Below, piece after piece: positions 1-8,148 of a stretch of 64,000 bases of DNA. The DNA lies in NCBI GenBank assembly GCA_016183765.1, contig JACPEA010000013.1, positions 248,001 to 312,000 on the forward strand, in the 5' to 3' direction. The notes below the pieces were generated by a model. That model ran no database searches, was not told the DNA's origin, and saw only the letters and a list, made by a program, of their open reading frames with translations. The DNA comes from Bacteroidota bacterium. GTDB taxonomy: Bacteria; Bacteroidota; Bacteroidia; Chitinophagales; Chitinophagaceae. Within the stretch, counting starts at the first letter, position 1; every line of letters begins with the position of its first letter. A program made the translations under genes and the position numbers.

Positions 1-70
1 AACAAATTGGTAACCCGGCACTACCTGTACAGGATAACCGAATTAAATTATCACCCCCAAATATTGAACT

Positions 71-1276
71 ATGATACAAAAAAGTTTACAGGAAAAGTTA
101 CAGGCTTTTACACTCCCCGATCAGTTGAAGAAAGCAGGGATGTATCCTTATTTCAGGCCTATTGAGGAAAATCATGATACAGAGGTAAAGATCGACGGCA
201 GGAGGATCCTGATGTTTGGTTCGAATAGTTACATGGGGTTGACCAATCACCCGAAAGTTACGGAAGCGGCTAAAAAAGCGATCCAGCAGTATGGAAGCTG
301 CTGTTCGGGGTCACGTTTTTTAAATGGCACTTCCAAACTGCATATTGAGTTGGAAGAGAAACTGGCCGACCATGTGGGCAAGGAAGAGGCATTGATGTTT
401 TCCACCGGTTTCCAGGCTAACCTGGGTACCGTGGCCACTTTTACAGGAAGAACAGGGGTGATCATCCTGGATGAGCTGGACCATGCTTCTATCATTGAAG
501 GCAGCCGGTTGTCTTTTTCTAAAGTATTGAAGTTCGCACACAATGATATGAACGACCTGGAGCGTGTATTGAGCAGGGTGCCTACCAATACCGTGAAAAT
601 GATCGTGGTAGATGGTGTCTTCAGCATGGAAGGAGATATCTGTAACCTTCCTGAAATCACCCGTCTTGCCGACCAGTACCAGGCACTGGTGATGGTGGAT
701 GATGCCCATGCACTGGGTGTGATCGGCGACAAGGGAAAGGGTACTTCCAATCATTTCGGTCTCACCGAAGAATCAGACCTGATCATGGGAACTTTCAGTA
801 AATCACTGGCTTCTGTGGGTGGTTTTATTGCCACTACCAAAGAAATGATCAACTACCTGAAACACAATGCACGCCCGATGATCTTCAGCGCCAGTGTACC
901 GCCTTCAGCGGTAGCAGCTGCCATGGCCGCCCTGGAGATCATTCAGAATGAACCTGAAAGACAGAATGCATTGTGGGAGAATACCAATTATATGGCCAGT
1001 TCCCTGCAGGAGTTGGGTTTTGATATCAATACTTCCAAAACACCGATCATACCGGTGTATATCCGCGATAATGAACTTACCTTCCGCTTTAACCAGCGTT
1101 TGTACGAAGAAGGTATATTTGTAAACCCGGTAGTATCGCCGGCTGTAAAAAGCGATGCGTCCCTGATCCGCTTATCGATCATGGCCACGCATACACGTGA
1201 ACAGCTGAACGAGGCACTGGGTAAGATCGAAAAAGTAGCCAACGAGCTCCATGTGCTCGAAATGAAACATTCATGA
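71..1276 (+). CDS. spt: Serine palmitoyltransferase (PLP-dependent alpha-oxoamine synthase)
   Basis: This enzyme condenses L-serine with an acyl-CoA (or acyl-ACP) to 3-ketosphinganine, the committed step of sphingolipid synthesis in the cytoplasm. The 401-residue length and full-length alpha-oxoamine synthase layout are visible: a histidine stacking on PLP in DELDHAS (about H138), the DDAHALG motif (about 210-216) and the Schiff-base lysine in GTFSKSLASVGG (about K244). The family also holds KBL and BioF. The call of Spt rests on the strong resemblance to Bacteroidota Spt proteins and on the two downstream genes, which fit ceramide assembly and not biotin or threonine metabolism. It is first in a same-strand run; the next gene starts 49 bases after its stop. 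Spt is known in Bacteroidota; substrate chain length cannot be read here. Confidence 0.88.
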   Translation: MIQKSLQEKLQAFTLPDQLKKAGMYPYFRPIEENHDTEVKIDGRRILMFGSNSYMGLTNHPKVTEAAKKAIQQYGSCCSGSRFLNGTSKLHIELEEKLADHVGKEEALMFSTGFQANLGTVATFTGRTGVIILDELDHASIIEGSRLSFSKVLKFAHNDMNDLERVLSRVPTNTVKMIVVDGVFSMEGDICNLPEITRLADQYQALVMVDDAHALGVIGDKGKGTSNHFGLTEESDLIMGTFSKSLASVGGFIATTKEMINYLKHNARPMIFSASVPPSAVAAAMAALEIIQNEPERQNALWENTNYMASSLQELGFDINTSKTPIIPVYIRDNELTFRFNQRLYEEGIFVNPVVSPAVKSDASLIRLSIMATHTREQLNEALGKIEKVANELHVLEMKHS

Positions 1277-1325
1277 TCGCATGGGGTGAGGCTGGTAATG
1301 TACATTCCCTGATCATGCCTAAACC

Positions 1326-2453
1326 ATGTCCATGAGTATCACTGTAAAAGAGGTTACTACCAAAAAAGAGCTTGACGAGTTTATACGATTCCCCCTTAGT
1401 CTGTACAGGGGGAATCCCTGTTTTGTACCCCCGCTTCATTTCGATGAGAAAGCTACGTTGCGAAAGGATAAGAATCCTGCGTTCGATTATTGCGAGGCCC
1501 GTTACTGGCTGGCTTACAGGAACGGGAAACCGGTGGGCAGGATCGCTGCCATCATCAACCAGGCGTTCATCGAAAAATGGAACAAACGATACATGCGTTT
1601 CGGTTGGGTAGATTTTGAGAACGACCCCGAAATAGCGGCCAGTCTCATCGGCGAAGTAGAGAAATGGGCGAAAGAAAAAGGCATGACGGCCGTACATGGA
1701 CCCATGGGCTTCACCGACCTTGATCATGAAGGTATGCTGGTAGAAGGTTTCGATAAACTGGGAACCCTTGCCACCATCTACAACCATCCATATTACCCGC
1801 AGTTCATGGAACAACTGGGTTATTCCAAAGATGCCGACTGGATAGAGTATCTGGTAAAAGTGCCGGAAGTGATACCCGAGAAGATGGAGAAAATGGCCAG
1901 TGTGGTAGAACGCCGTTTGGGTTTACGGGTTTTGAAAGCCAGGAGCGCCAAAGACATCCTGCCGTATGCACCGGCCATTTTTGAGCTGATCAATGATGCT
2001 TATGCAGGGCTGTACGGTGTGGTTCCGTTAACAGAAAAACAGATACAGTATTATACCAAACAATACTTCTCTTTCATACGCCCTGATTTTGTTCCGCTGA
2101 TCCTGGACAAGGAAGGTAAACTGGTGGCATTTGGTGTTACCATGCCATCGTTATCGGCAGCGTTGCAGAAAGCAAAGGGTAGCCTGCTGCCATTTGGTTT
2201 TGTGCATATTCTCAAAGCGTTGAAGAAAAATGACCTGGCCGACCTGTACCTGGTAGCGATCCGCAAAGACATGCAGGGTAAGGGTGTGAATGCCTTGCTG
2301 ATGTATGAAGTGAACAAATCGTATATCCGTAACGGCATCCGTTATGCAGAAACCAACCCGGAACTGGAGGTGAATACCAAAGTACAGTCTATCTGGGAGC
2401 ATTTCGACGCCGTACAGCATAAACGACGCCGCTGTTTTATCAAACACTTATAA
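1326..2453 (+). CDS. GNAT-fold acyltransferase, candidate bacterial ceramide synthase
   Basis: A 375-residue soluble protein with an N-terminal part typical of large Bacteroidota GNAT-like proteins and a C-terminal N-acyltransferase core. The acyl-CoA pyrophosphate-binding turn is visible as QGKG (about 317-320), inside a strand-turn-helix that starts LYLVAIRKDM. There is no signal peptide. It sits between spt and an SDR reductase, with 8 bases to the next start. In Caulobacter a GNAT-family protein encoded near spt acts as the ceramide synthase (bCerS), N-acylating 3-ketosphinganine. By position and fold I infer the same role here; sequence identity to that protein was not tested. Two close starts exist (1326 and 1332). 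The alternative is a generic GNAT acetyltransferase unrelated to lipids. Confidence 0.65.
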   Translation: MSMSITVKEVTTKKELDEFIRFPLSLYRGNPCFVPPLHFDEKATLRKDKNPAFDYCEARYWLAYRNGKPVGRIAAIINQAFIEKWNKRYMRFGWVDFENDPEIAASLIGEVEKWAKEKGMTAVHGPMGFTDLDHEGMLVEGFDKLGTLATIYNHPYYPQFMEQLGYSKDADWIEYLVKVPEVIPEKMEKMASVVERRLGLRVLKARSAKDILPYAPAIFELINDAYAGLYGVVPLTEKQIQYYTKQYFSFIRPDFVPLILDKEGKLVAFGVTMPSLSAALQKAKGSLLPFGFVHILKALKKNDLADLYLVAIRKDMQGKGVNALLMYEVNKSYIRNGIRYAETNPELEVNTKVQSIWEHFDAVQHKRRRCFIKHL

Positions 2454-2461
2454 TTTGCCGG

Positions 2462-3463
2462 ATGCAAAAAAATGTTCTCATCACCGGTGCCAGTGGCTTT
2501 ATCGGAAGTTTTTTAGTGGAAGAAGCTATCAGAAAAGGTTACCGTGTGTTTGCCGGTATCCGGGCATCCAGCAGCCGTCAATACCTGTCGGATCCTTCCA
2601 TCCATTTCCTGGAACTGGATCTGATGGATAGCGTGGCCATGCAACAGACGTTGCAGCAAACGGCAGAAAAATACGGTGCGTTCGATTATGTGATACATGC
2701 AGCCGGCATCACCAAGTCCCTGCATCTTTCAGAATTTTACGACGTGAATGTTGCCAGCACCCAACGCCTGGTGAACATATTGCAGCAGCAACAGTTGCTG
2801 AAAGAAAAATTCGTGTTCATCAGCAGCCTGGCTTCCTATGGGCCGGGCGTGGGCAATGACCCTATTACGGCGCTATCTGTGCCGAACCCCATCACCGCTT
2901 ATGGCCGCAGTAAACGGGAAGCGGAGAACCTGTTGTACCAGACCACCGATTTCCCTTTTCTCGTGATCAATCCCACTGCGGTGTATGGGCCACGTGATAA
3001 GGATTTCCTGTTTGTATTGCAAGCGGTTCAGCAGAAACTGGAACTCTATGTGGGAAGCCGGGAGCAGCTGCTGAGTTTTGTGCATGTGGCAGACCTGGTA
3101 AAAGCCGTATTCCTGTCCATGGAATCGGCGCACACGCGTCGGAATGTACTTGTATCTGACCTGGCCAACTATACCACTGCAGAAATGAACCGCATCATCA
3201 AACAGCAGTTAGGTGTTTCGGCCATTGCAGTGACCGTTCCTACCTGGATCGCGGTATTTGCGGCCGTGTTATCCGAAGCGGTGGGTAATCTGCGCGGAAA
3301 AGTTCCTTTGCTCAACAGGGAACGTTTAAAAGAATTCAGGGCCAGTAACTGGGCCGCCACCTGTACGGAACTGGAGAACCTGGGTTATCGTCCCGCCCAT
3401 ACCCTGGATAGCGGCCTGGCAGATACTATTGCCTGGTACCGCGGGAAAGGTTTGTTGAAATAA
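2462..3463 (+). CDS. NAD(P)-dependent epimerase/dehydratase-type SDR, candidate ceramide reductase
   Basis: An extended short-chain dehydrogenase of 333 residues. The Rossmann glycine motif GASGFIG begins at about residue 9, and the catalytic YxxxK is YGRSK (about Y147-K151), preceded by the serine-bearing FISSLASYGPG strand. It is third in the spt run and follows the acyltransferase by 8 bases, so it is very probably co-transcribed. In Caulobacter an epimerase-like protein (CerR) reduces the keto group of the ceramide intermediate; the shared neighbourhood suggests this enzyme does the same step, giving dihydroceramide. That substrate is inferred. The alternative is a sugar-nucleotide epimerase, for which no glycan genes are nearby. 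Confidence 0.7.
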   Translation: MQKNVLITGASGFIGSFLVEEAIRKGYRVFAGIRASSSRQYLSDPSIHFLELDLMDSVAMQQTLQQTAEKYGAFDYVIHAAGITKSLHLSEFYDVNVASTQRLVNILQQQQLLKEKFVFISSLASYGPGVGNDPITALSVPNPITAYGRSKREAENLLYQTTDFPFLVINPTAVYGPRDKDFLFVLQAVQQKLELYVGSREQLLSFVHVADLVKAVFLSMESAHTRRNVLVSDLANYTTAEMNRIIKQQLGVSAIAVTVPTWIAVFAAVLSEAVGNLRGKVPLLNRERLKEFRASNWAATCTELENLGYRPAHTLDSGLADTIAWYRGKGLLK

Positions 3464-3491
3464 TTGTATTCGGTGTAGTTGAAATACAATT
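3462..3491 (+). terminator. Inverted repeat after the sphingolipid operon
   Basis: Perfect 9-base arms AATTGTATT and AATACAATT are separated by 12 bases and start on the stop codon of the reductase gene. No T-run follows, so this is either a weak or Rho-assisted terminator or just an mRNA 3' hairpin. It lies in the convergent gap before the minus-strand aminotransferase gene. Confidence 0.35.
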
Positions 3492-3586
3492 GAACAGATG
3501 GCATTAGTTTTCAATAAGAGAAGAACAGAAGAAAAATGCCTTTTACACAACCATGTCTTGGCACCTTAAGAATGAATTGCTGTGCT

Positions 3587-4846
3587 TTATCCCATTTCCG
3601 TTAAGGCTTTCACCAGTACATCCAGTTCGGCCGTAGTGGTATAGATATTGGGTGTGATCCGGCAGCCATGCACATTGGCACTGTTGATGGCTACGGTATA
3701 GATACCATATTTATTCAGTAAGGTGGCGGCCATGTCGGCAGGTTTCATGCCTTTGATACCTGCATTGGCAATGGCGCAGGAGCGATCGGGATCGGCCGGT
3801 GTGTGCATGATGATATGCGGCAGGTTGCGTACTTTGCCGGTCCAGTACTGTTGCAGGTATCGAAGCCTTGCTTCTTTTTTCTCAGGACCCAGTTGCAGGT
3901 AAAAGTCGATGGCATTGCTGATGGCCAGATCAGTGTGCACAGGATGAGTACCCAGGTGGTTCAGCCTGCCGATATCATCATCTTTCCTGCCGCTCTCTGC
4001 CAGCAGGGGCCAGATAGCAGGGATATGTTCTTTCTTCACGTACAGCATACCCACACCCAGGGGAACGCAAAGCCATTTGTGCAGACTGGCACCATAATAA
4101 TCACAATGCAGGTCGGGGATATTGAAACGGATATGGGCAATGGCATGTGCACCATCAACCATCACCTGTACCCCCTTGCTGTGCGCCATATCGCAGATCT
4201 TACGAACGGGTAAGATCTGGCCGGTGATATTGATCATGTGACAGATCATCAGCAGTTTTGTTTTGGGGGTGATGGCATTGGCATACAGAGAAACGATCTC
4301 CTCGTCTGATGCAGGGTGATGCGGTAAGGATAACACTGTGTTCACCACCCCATGCCGTTTACCTACCTGTTTGAACATGTCGAGCATGGCGCCATAATCC
4401 TGTTCGGCCATCAGGGCTTCATCGCCGGCTTGCCAGGGAAAACCGCTGATGATCGTATCCAGCGATTCAGTGGTGTTCCTGGTAAGGATGAGCTCTTCTG
4501 TACTGCATCCTGTCAGACCGGCAAGTTTCGCGGCCATTTTTTTCTTGTTCTCGAACTGCACCGTGCGCATATAATAAGCGCCCTGGTAATTCACCTCCCG
4601 TATATGGCCGATATAGGCTTCCAGGATTTCTCTTGGGAGAATATTGTAATACCCGTTCTCCAGGTTGATATAATCCGGTTTCAGGCGGTACTGTCCGCGC
4701 ATGCCCAGCCAGAAATCATCGTCGGCTGCCAGTTCAGCGCCGGATCTCTTTGCGGCCACTTGCATCCATTGATCCAATGCGCTGGCAGAAAAAGGAGCAC
4801 TGATCCCCGCCAGGGCAAGGCTCTTTAAGAAGGATCTTTTTTTCAT
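3587..4846 (-). CDS. Exported class V aminotransferase-family protein
   Basis: A 419-residue PLP fold type I enzyme of the class V (NifS/isopenicillin N epimerase-like) group. Visible marks are DGAHA (about 231-235), whose aspartate contacts the pyridine nitrogen, and the PLP lysine in GASLHKW (about K257). The N-terminus MKKRSFLKSLALAGISAPF looks like a Tat-type signal with one arginine pair position replaced by lysine-arginine, which suits a protein exported with its cofactor already bound. Proteins of this shape are often annotated as isopenicillin N epimerase-like, but no beta-lactam pathway is present, so the substrate is unknown. It is a single gene, convergent with the sphingolipid operon. 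Confidence 0.75.
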   Translation of the reverse strand: MKKRSFLKSLALAGISAPFSASALDQWMQVAAKRSGAELAADDDFWLGMRGQYRLKPDYINLENGYYNILPREILEAYIGHIREVNYQGAYYMRTVQFENKKKMAAKLAGLTGCSTEELILTRNTTESLDTIISGFPWQAGDEALMAEQDYGAMLDMFKQVGKRHGVVNTVLSLPHHPASDEEIVSLYANAITPKTKLLMICHMINITGQILPVRKICDMAHSKGVQVMVDGAHAIAHIRFNIPDLHCDYYGASLHKWLCVPLGVGMLYVKKEHIPAIWPLLAESGRKDDDIGRLNHLGTHPVHTDLAISNAIDFYLQLGPEKKEARLRYLQQYWTGKVRNLPHIIMHTPADPDRSCAIANAGIKGMKPADMAATLLNKYGIYTVAINSANVHGCRITPNIYTTTAELDVLVKALTEMG

Positions 4847-4915
4847 ACGGTCATAAATTAACCAAAAAATAAGGAAAGATTGCTACAACTAAATATTATT
4901 TATGCAACAAAGCCG

Positions 4916-5479
4916 TTGAAACTACTATTGTTCTTGCTTTTTTGTGCTATCTCTTTTGTCTCAGTAGCCCAATTGACCAATCTTTCTTTGCTGAAACGAA
5001 AGGGAGAGACTGTATATACTGATTCCATAAAAGTGGTAGCGATTTATCAGTAGCGCAGCAGCGAGATCTCGCCCGTATATTTTCTGAACGATTCCATCGT
5101 GACGCCCCGTGTTATTTTGGTGAGGAATCTGCAATTCGTTGATCGAATCTCGATTGCCGGCAAAGGTACTGTTCTAAATGGCATTGCGCATAAAGGGAGG
5201 TCCATATGAGGATGAAGAATCATTACAAACCTCGCCTGATCTCTCTCAGATATTTGAAAGAAAATACGTGAAACATAAGAGGATGAACACCTTATTCACC
5301 ATTGATGGCACGATCGTTCGTCGAGGCTACGATAATTATCTGGTTGACGAAAGCCAACTGCTAAAAATAACGATTGACAAAATAGAAGACCCAAAGAGGA
5401 TTTGCATATGGTACTTGTTACCATACTGACCAGATTGAACAAGAATATTAAAAACGAGAAACAGGTATTCTTACGTTGA
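4916..5479 (+). pseudogene. Decayed gene for a secreted protein of unknown function
   Basis: Three fragments read as one broken gene. A TTG at 4916 begins a good signal peptide (LKLLLFLLFCAISFVSVAQ) followed by about 26 residues, ending in an in-frame TAG at 5051. The same frame then continues without stops (SEISPVYFLNDSIVTPRVIL) to about 5207. From 5178 the reading moves to another frame (FTIDGTIVRRGYDNYLVDE) up to 5429, and from about 5391 the first frame resumes (LHMVLVTILTRLNKNIKNE) to a TGA at 5477-5479. One nonsense change and two frameshifts would repair it. I do not recognise the family. The intact 83-residue piece at 5178-5429 is unlikely to be a gene by itself. Confidence 0.5.
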
Positions 5480-5530
5480 TGTATGATACGAACACGGAGA
5501 TTTCCCTGTCGGTTCTCGAATGGAGTTTCA

Positions 5531-5706
5531 TATTTGCCGCGCCCTTTAGGGCGTGGATAGGGTCAGCTTCTAAAAATACAGTACCGGGCTTCAGCCCGAA
5601 GTGACAATAGCTAGCTTCCTCCAGCCTTATGGTATGACACTGGGCTAAAGCCCATTTATTAAAAGAAGAGAACTTATGCCCACGCCCTGAAGGGCGCGGC
5701 CAAATG
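5531..5706. repeat. Nested palindromic element (REP/MITE-like)
   Basis: Four short palindromes are arranged as a larger inverted repeat. The outer arms (about 5531-5556 and 5678-5706) are near-perfect complements, each carrying a CGCCCT-TT/GA-AGGGCG core flanked by ATTTG on the outside. Inside lie CGGGCTTCAGCCCG (5585-5598) and TGGGCTAAAGCCCA (5641-5654), which are again near-complements of each other. The element can fold as one long hairpin or four small ones. It carries no gene. It sits between the decayed gene and a small membrane-protein gene. Confidence 0.7.
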
Positions 5707-5788
5707 ACTCAAGCTGGCCCACTGCCTATTTGCCCATTCTTTTGGTGATTTATAAATATTTGGTAAATTCCATTATCAAAATAGCGGC

Positions 5789-6031
5789 ATGAAATATTTG
5801 AATAAGATATCTGCTACTTCCGTCATAATATTTTTCGTAGTTCTCATTTTGGCAGGTACCTATTTGTTATATCCCAAAGGGGAAAAATCTGAATTCTTTT
5901 ACCTGATCCTGATGACCGTTGTGATCAGCGGTGCAGATGAACAGATGGTGAAAGCTCTTTTCAGGAAAATATCTCATAGGAGTGCAGGAAAAAAATCGCT
6001 ATTGAGTGATAAAGAAAATGACGATCGGTGA
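5789..6031 (+). CDS. Small two-helix membrane protein, unknown function
   Basis: An 80-residue protein with one clear transmembrane helix near the N-terminus (ISATSVIIFFVVLILAGTYLL), a short PKGEKSE loop, a second hydrophobic stretch (FYLILMTVVISG) and a basic, charged tail. I do not recognise the family. It stands alone between a palindromic element and a 360-base stretch with no gene. The hydrophobic pattern and reasonable codon use suggest it is real, but a spurious ORF remains possible. Confidence 0.4.
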   Translation: MKYLNKISATSVIIFFVVLILAGTYLLYPKGEKSEFFYLILMTVVISGADEQMVKALFRKISHRSAGKKSLLSDKENDDR

Positions 6032-6394
6032 GTGAGGATATCTGAAGAATAAGAAAACTGTTACGCCGACTGTCAAGAACCACGGGGAGTAAGATCAAAG
6101 GTTACAGAAATGTTAGACAGCCTGGCATAGGCTTTGCACAAATCATATCGATTGTATACATTGGCAATGAGCACATGTACTTTGCTGCTGAAATTTGTAG
6201 ATTTATCAACCGGGTAGCACTATCTAAAGTCTTTCTTTTTACCAATTTTAATGGTAGATTAAGTTTGTTGTATAGTGACTTTTCTTAATAATTATATACG
6301 AAACTTTCGATATAAAAGGTTTTCTTAAAGATTACTTAATATTGCTTGCAACGATTTCTATAAAACAGACGCCTAATTTCGGCCAAAAAAGACC
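6032..6394. other. Gene-free stretch upstream of the ECF sigma gene
   Basis: About 360 AT-rich bases with no credible ORF on either strand and no strong inverted repeat. It must hold the promoter of the sigma/anti-sigma operon. A TTTG at 6264-6267 could be a Bacteroidota -33 element, but I could not find a TAnnTTTG partner at the right distance, so no promoter is called. Confidence 0.5.
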
Positions 6395-6997
6395 ATGTCG
6401 ACGGGTGTGCCTGAAAAATATGTATTTGCAGATTTTTCAAATGGGGATTCAGAAGCGTTCGGGAAAATATATACCTATTTCAAAGACGCGGTTTTGGCAA
6501 ATATTCTTAAAATTATTCATCAACCTCATGTTGCTGAAGATATCCTGCAGGATACGTTTGTGAAACTTTGGGAAAACCGCAGCAGGTTTAGTGATAAGCA
6601 ATCTGTGGCCGCATGGCTTTTCAGGGTAAGTTATCATAGTTCCATTGACCATATTAGGGGCATGTTGCGTGCCAAGCTGAAAACTGAAACTTCTTTATTG
6701 TTAGAAGAGGAGGGCAAAATGGAAAATCAGCAAGAACTTTTGCATGAGGTTTATCATAAAGAAGCCTTACTCCAGGAGGCGATAAATATGCTACCCCCCA
6801 AAAAAAGACAGGTGTTTGAGCTCTGCAAATTAGAAGGTAAAAGCTATGCAGAAGTCAGTGAAGCGTTGAATATTGCGAAATCAACGGTAAAAGATTACAT
6901 TATAGAATCTAATAAGTCGATCAAGAAACACGTACTTACAAAATACTCCCAATCATCGTACAGTTTGTTACTGTATATCATTTTCGAGCACCTGTAG
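6395..6997 (+). CDS. ECF-type RNA polymerase sigma-70 factor (FecI-like)
   Basis: A 200-residue two-domain sigma factor. Region 2 spans roughly residues 12-80 (DSEAFGKIYTYF, then AEDILQDTFVKLWENR, the usual ED-x-Q-xx-F core helix) and region 4 roughly 125-180 (LPPKKRQVFELCKLEGKSYAEVSEALNIAKSTVKDYI, a helix-turn-helix). It directs polymerase to a small set of surface-uptake genes. The FecR-type anti-sigma gene follows 68 bases later and a SusC/SusD pair after that, so it probably switches on this uptake operon when substrate is sensed. The start at 6395 places the conserved YADFS/VFADFS-like segment about 10 residues in, as in relatives. Confidence 0.88.
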   Translation: MSTGVPEKYVFADFSNGDSEAFGKIYTYFKDAVLANILKIIHQPHVAEDILQDTFVKLWENRSRFSDKQSVAAWLFRVSYHSSIDHIRGMLRAKLKTETSLLLEEEGKMENQQELLHEVYHKEALLQEAINMLPPKKRQVFELCKLEGKSYAEVSEALNIAKSTVKDYIIESNKSIKKHVLTKYSQSSYSLLLYIIFEHL

Positions 6998-7065
6998 TTT
7001 GTTAACATTAAGGTAACATAGAACATCCCCTCCTAAAACACTTCCTTCACGTTTTTATATTACGG

Positions 7066-8070
7066 ATGACCAGAATTAAAGAATTAATTAAAAAACTGTG
7101 GGAAGGAAAAATTTCTTCACTAGAATCCAGGGAACTGGAAAATTTGATTAATCAGGATAGTGGTGATTTTCGCAAGGATCTTGAAAAGCAGTTCTATTCG
7201 GACATTGACAAAAAGGAACAGCAGGCTATTCGTTCAGGTTCGGCAAAAATAATCCCTTTCCGGAAATGGTATTGGCAGGTGGCTGCATCTCTATTGCTAG
7301 CTTTATTACTAATGGAATTTTTCTTTTCAAGGGATAGAATAACCGAACCGAAGCCTATTACCGCTGATAGGGTTGTACATACATCTGTCTCTGAAATCGT
7401 ATATCGAAAGAACAGTGCTGCTGTTGATATGAACATTCAGTTGCCAGACGGATCAGAAGTAACACTGTCCGAGGGTAGTTCCATCCGGTATAAAAAACAG
7501 TTCGATGCTGAAAAGCGTGATGTATACCTTACAGGTAAAGCCTATTTTAAAGTAAAGAAAAATCCGGCAAAACCTTTTTCTGTTCTTACAGCTGATTTTT
7601 CTACAATGGCGCTTGGTACTGAGTTTGAAGTAAACACATTCGGTCATAATAAACTGGTTGTACGCCTTTTCTCCGGTAAGGTAAAAGTGTATGCCCCGGA
7701 TTATATCAGTTCTTTTGATGCGATATATCTGACGCCGGGAGAACAGGTTTCAATTAATACCAAAGACCGTTCTGTGAATGTAATACGTGAGTTTACTACG
7801 GATGATTTGCAGCTTGCCAAAGAGAAGGTTCCAGTGAAGAAATTGAATGATCTGAATTTCCAAAACGAACCATTGGCCAGTGTCTTTAATAAGTTGAGTG
7901 TGATATATAACACGCCTGTAAAGTATGATGCCGAACAAATAGAGGGACTTTATTTCACCGGTTCGGTTTTGCCGACTGATCAACTTAATAATATCCTGAC
8001 ATTGATAGCAAACATGAACGGACTTGTTGCTACATATGTTGATGATCATTTTGTGATCCGGAAAAAATAA
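7066..8070 (+). CDS. FecR-type anti-sigma factor with DUF4974 domain
   Basis: A 334-residue inner-membrane regulator. The cytoplasmic N-terminal part (1-65) should hold the sigma factor; one membrane helix lies near 68-87 (WYWQVAASLLLALLLMEFFF); the periplasmic FecR domain spans about 120-215 (IQLPDGSEVTLSEGSSIRY, then YLTGKAYFKV); and a C-terminal DUF4974 domain of about 75 residues begins near LNDLNFQNEPLASVF. In such systems the periplasmic domain receives a signal from a TonB-dependent transducer. It lies between the sigma gene and susC, all on one strand. The adjacent SusC has no visible STN signalling domain, which is unusual for a strict FecA-style relay. Confidence 0.88.
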   Translation: MTRIKELIKKLWEGKISSLESRELENLINQDSGDFRKDLEKQFYSDIDKKEQQAIRSGSAKIIPFRKWYWQVAASLLLALLLMEFFFSRDRITEPKPITADRVVHTSVSEIVYRKNSAAVDMNIQLPDGSEVTLSEGSSIRYKKQFDAEKRDVYLTGKAYFKVKKNPAKPFSVLTADFSTMALGTEFEVNTFGHNKLVVRLFSGKVKVYAPDYISSFDAIYLTPGEQVSINTKDRSVNVIREFTTDDLQLAKEKVPVKKLNDLNFQNEPLASVFNKLSVIYNTPVKYDAEQIEGLYFTGSVLPTDQLNNILTLIANMNGLVATYVDDHFVIRKK

Positions 8071-8148
8071 TCAACCAGAGTAATGGTATAGGTGAATGCC
8101 TGATAAAATCAGGTACAGGAAAGGATTGTCTAAACACAGATATAAAAT

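Noticed and set aside
24..33. CCTGTACAGG palindrome before spt
   Set aside because: A single 10-base palindrome with no second copy or context; chance is likely.
5178..5429. 83-codon ORF as a complete small gene
   Set aside because: Neighbouring frames continue the same protein on both sides, so it is better read as a piece of a pseudogene.
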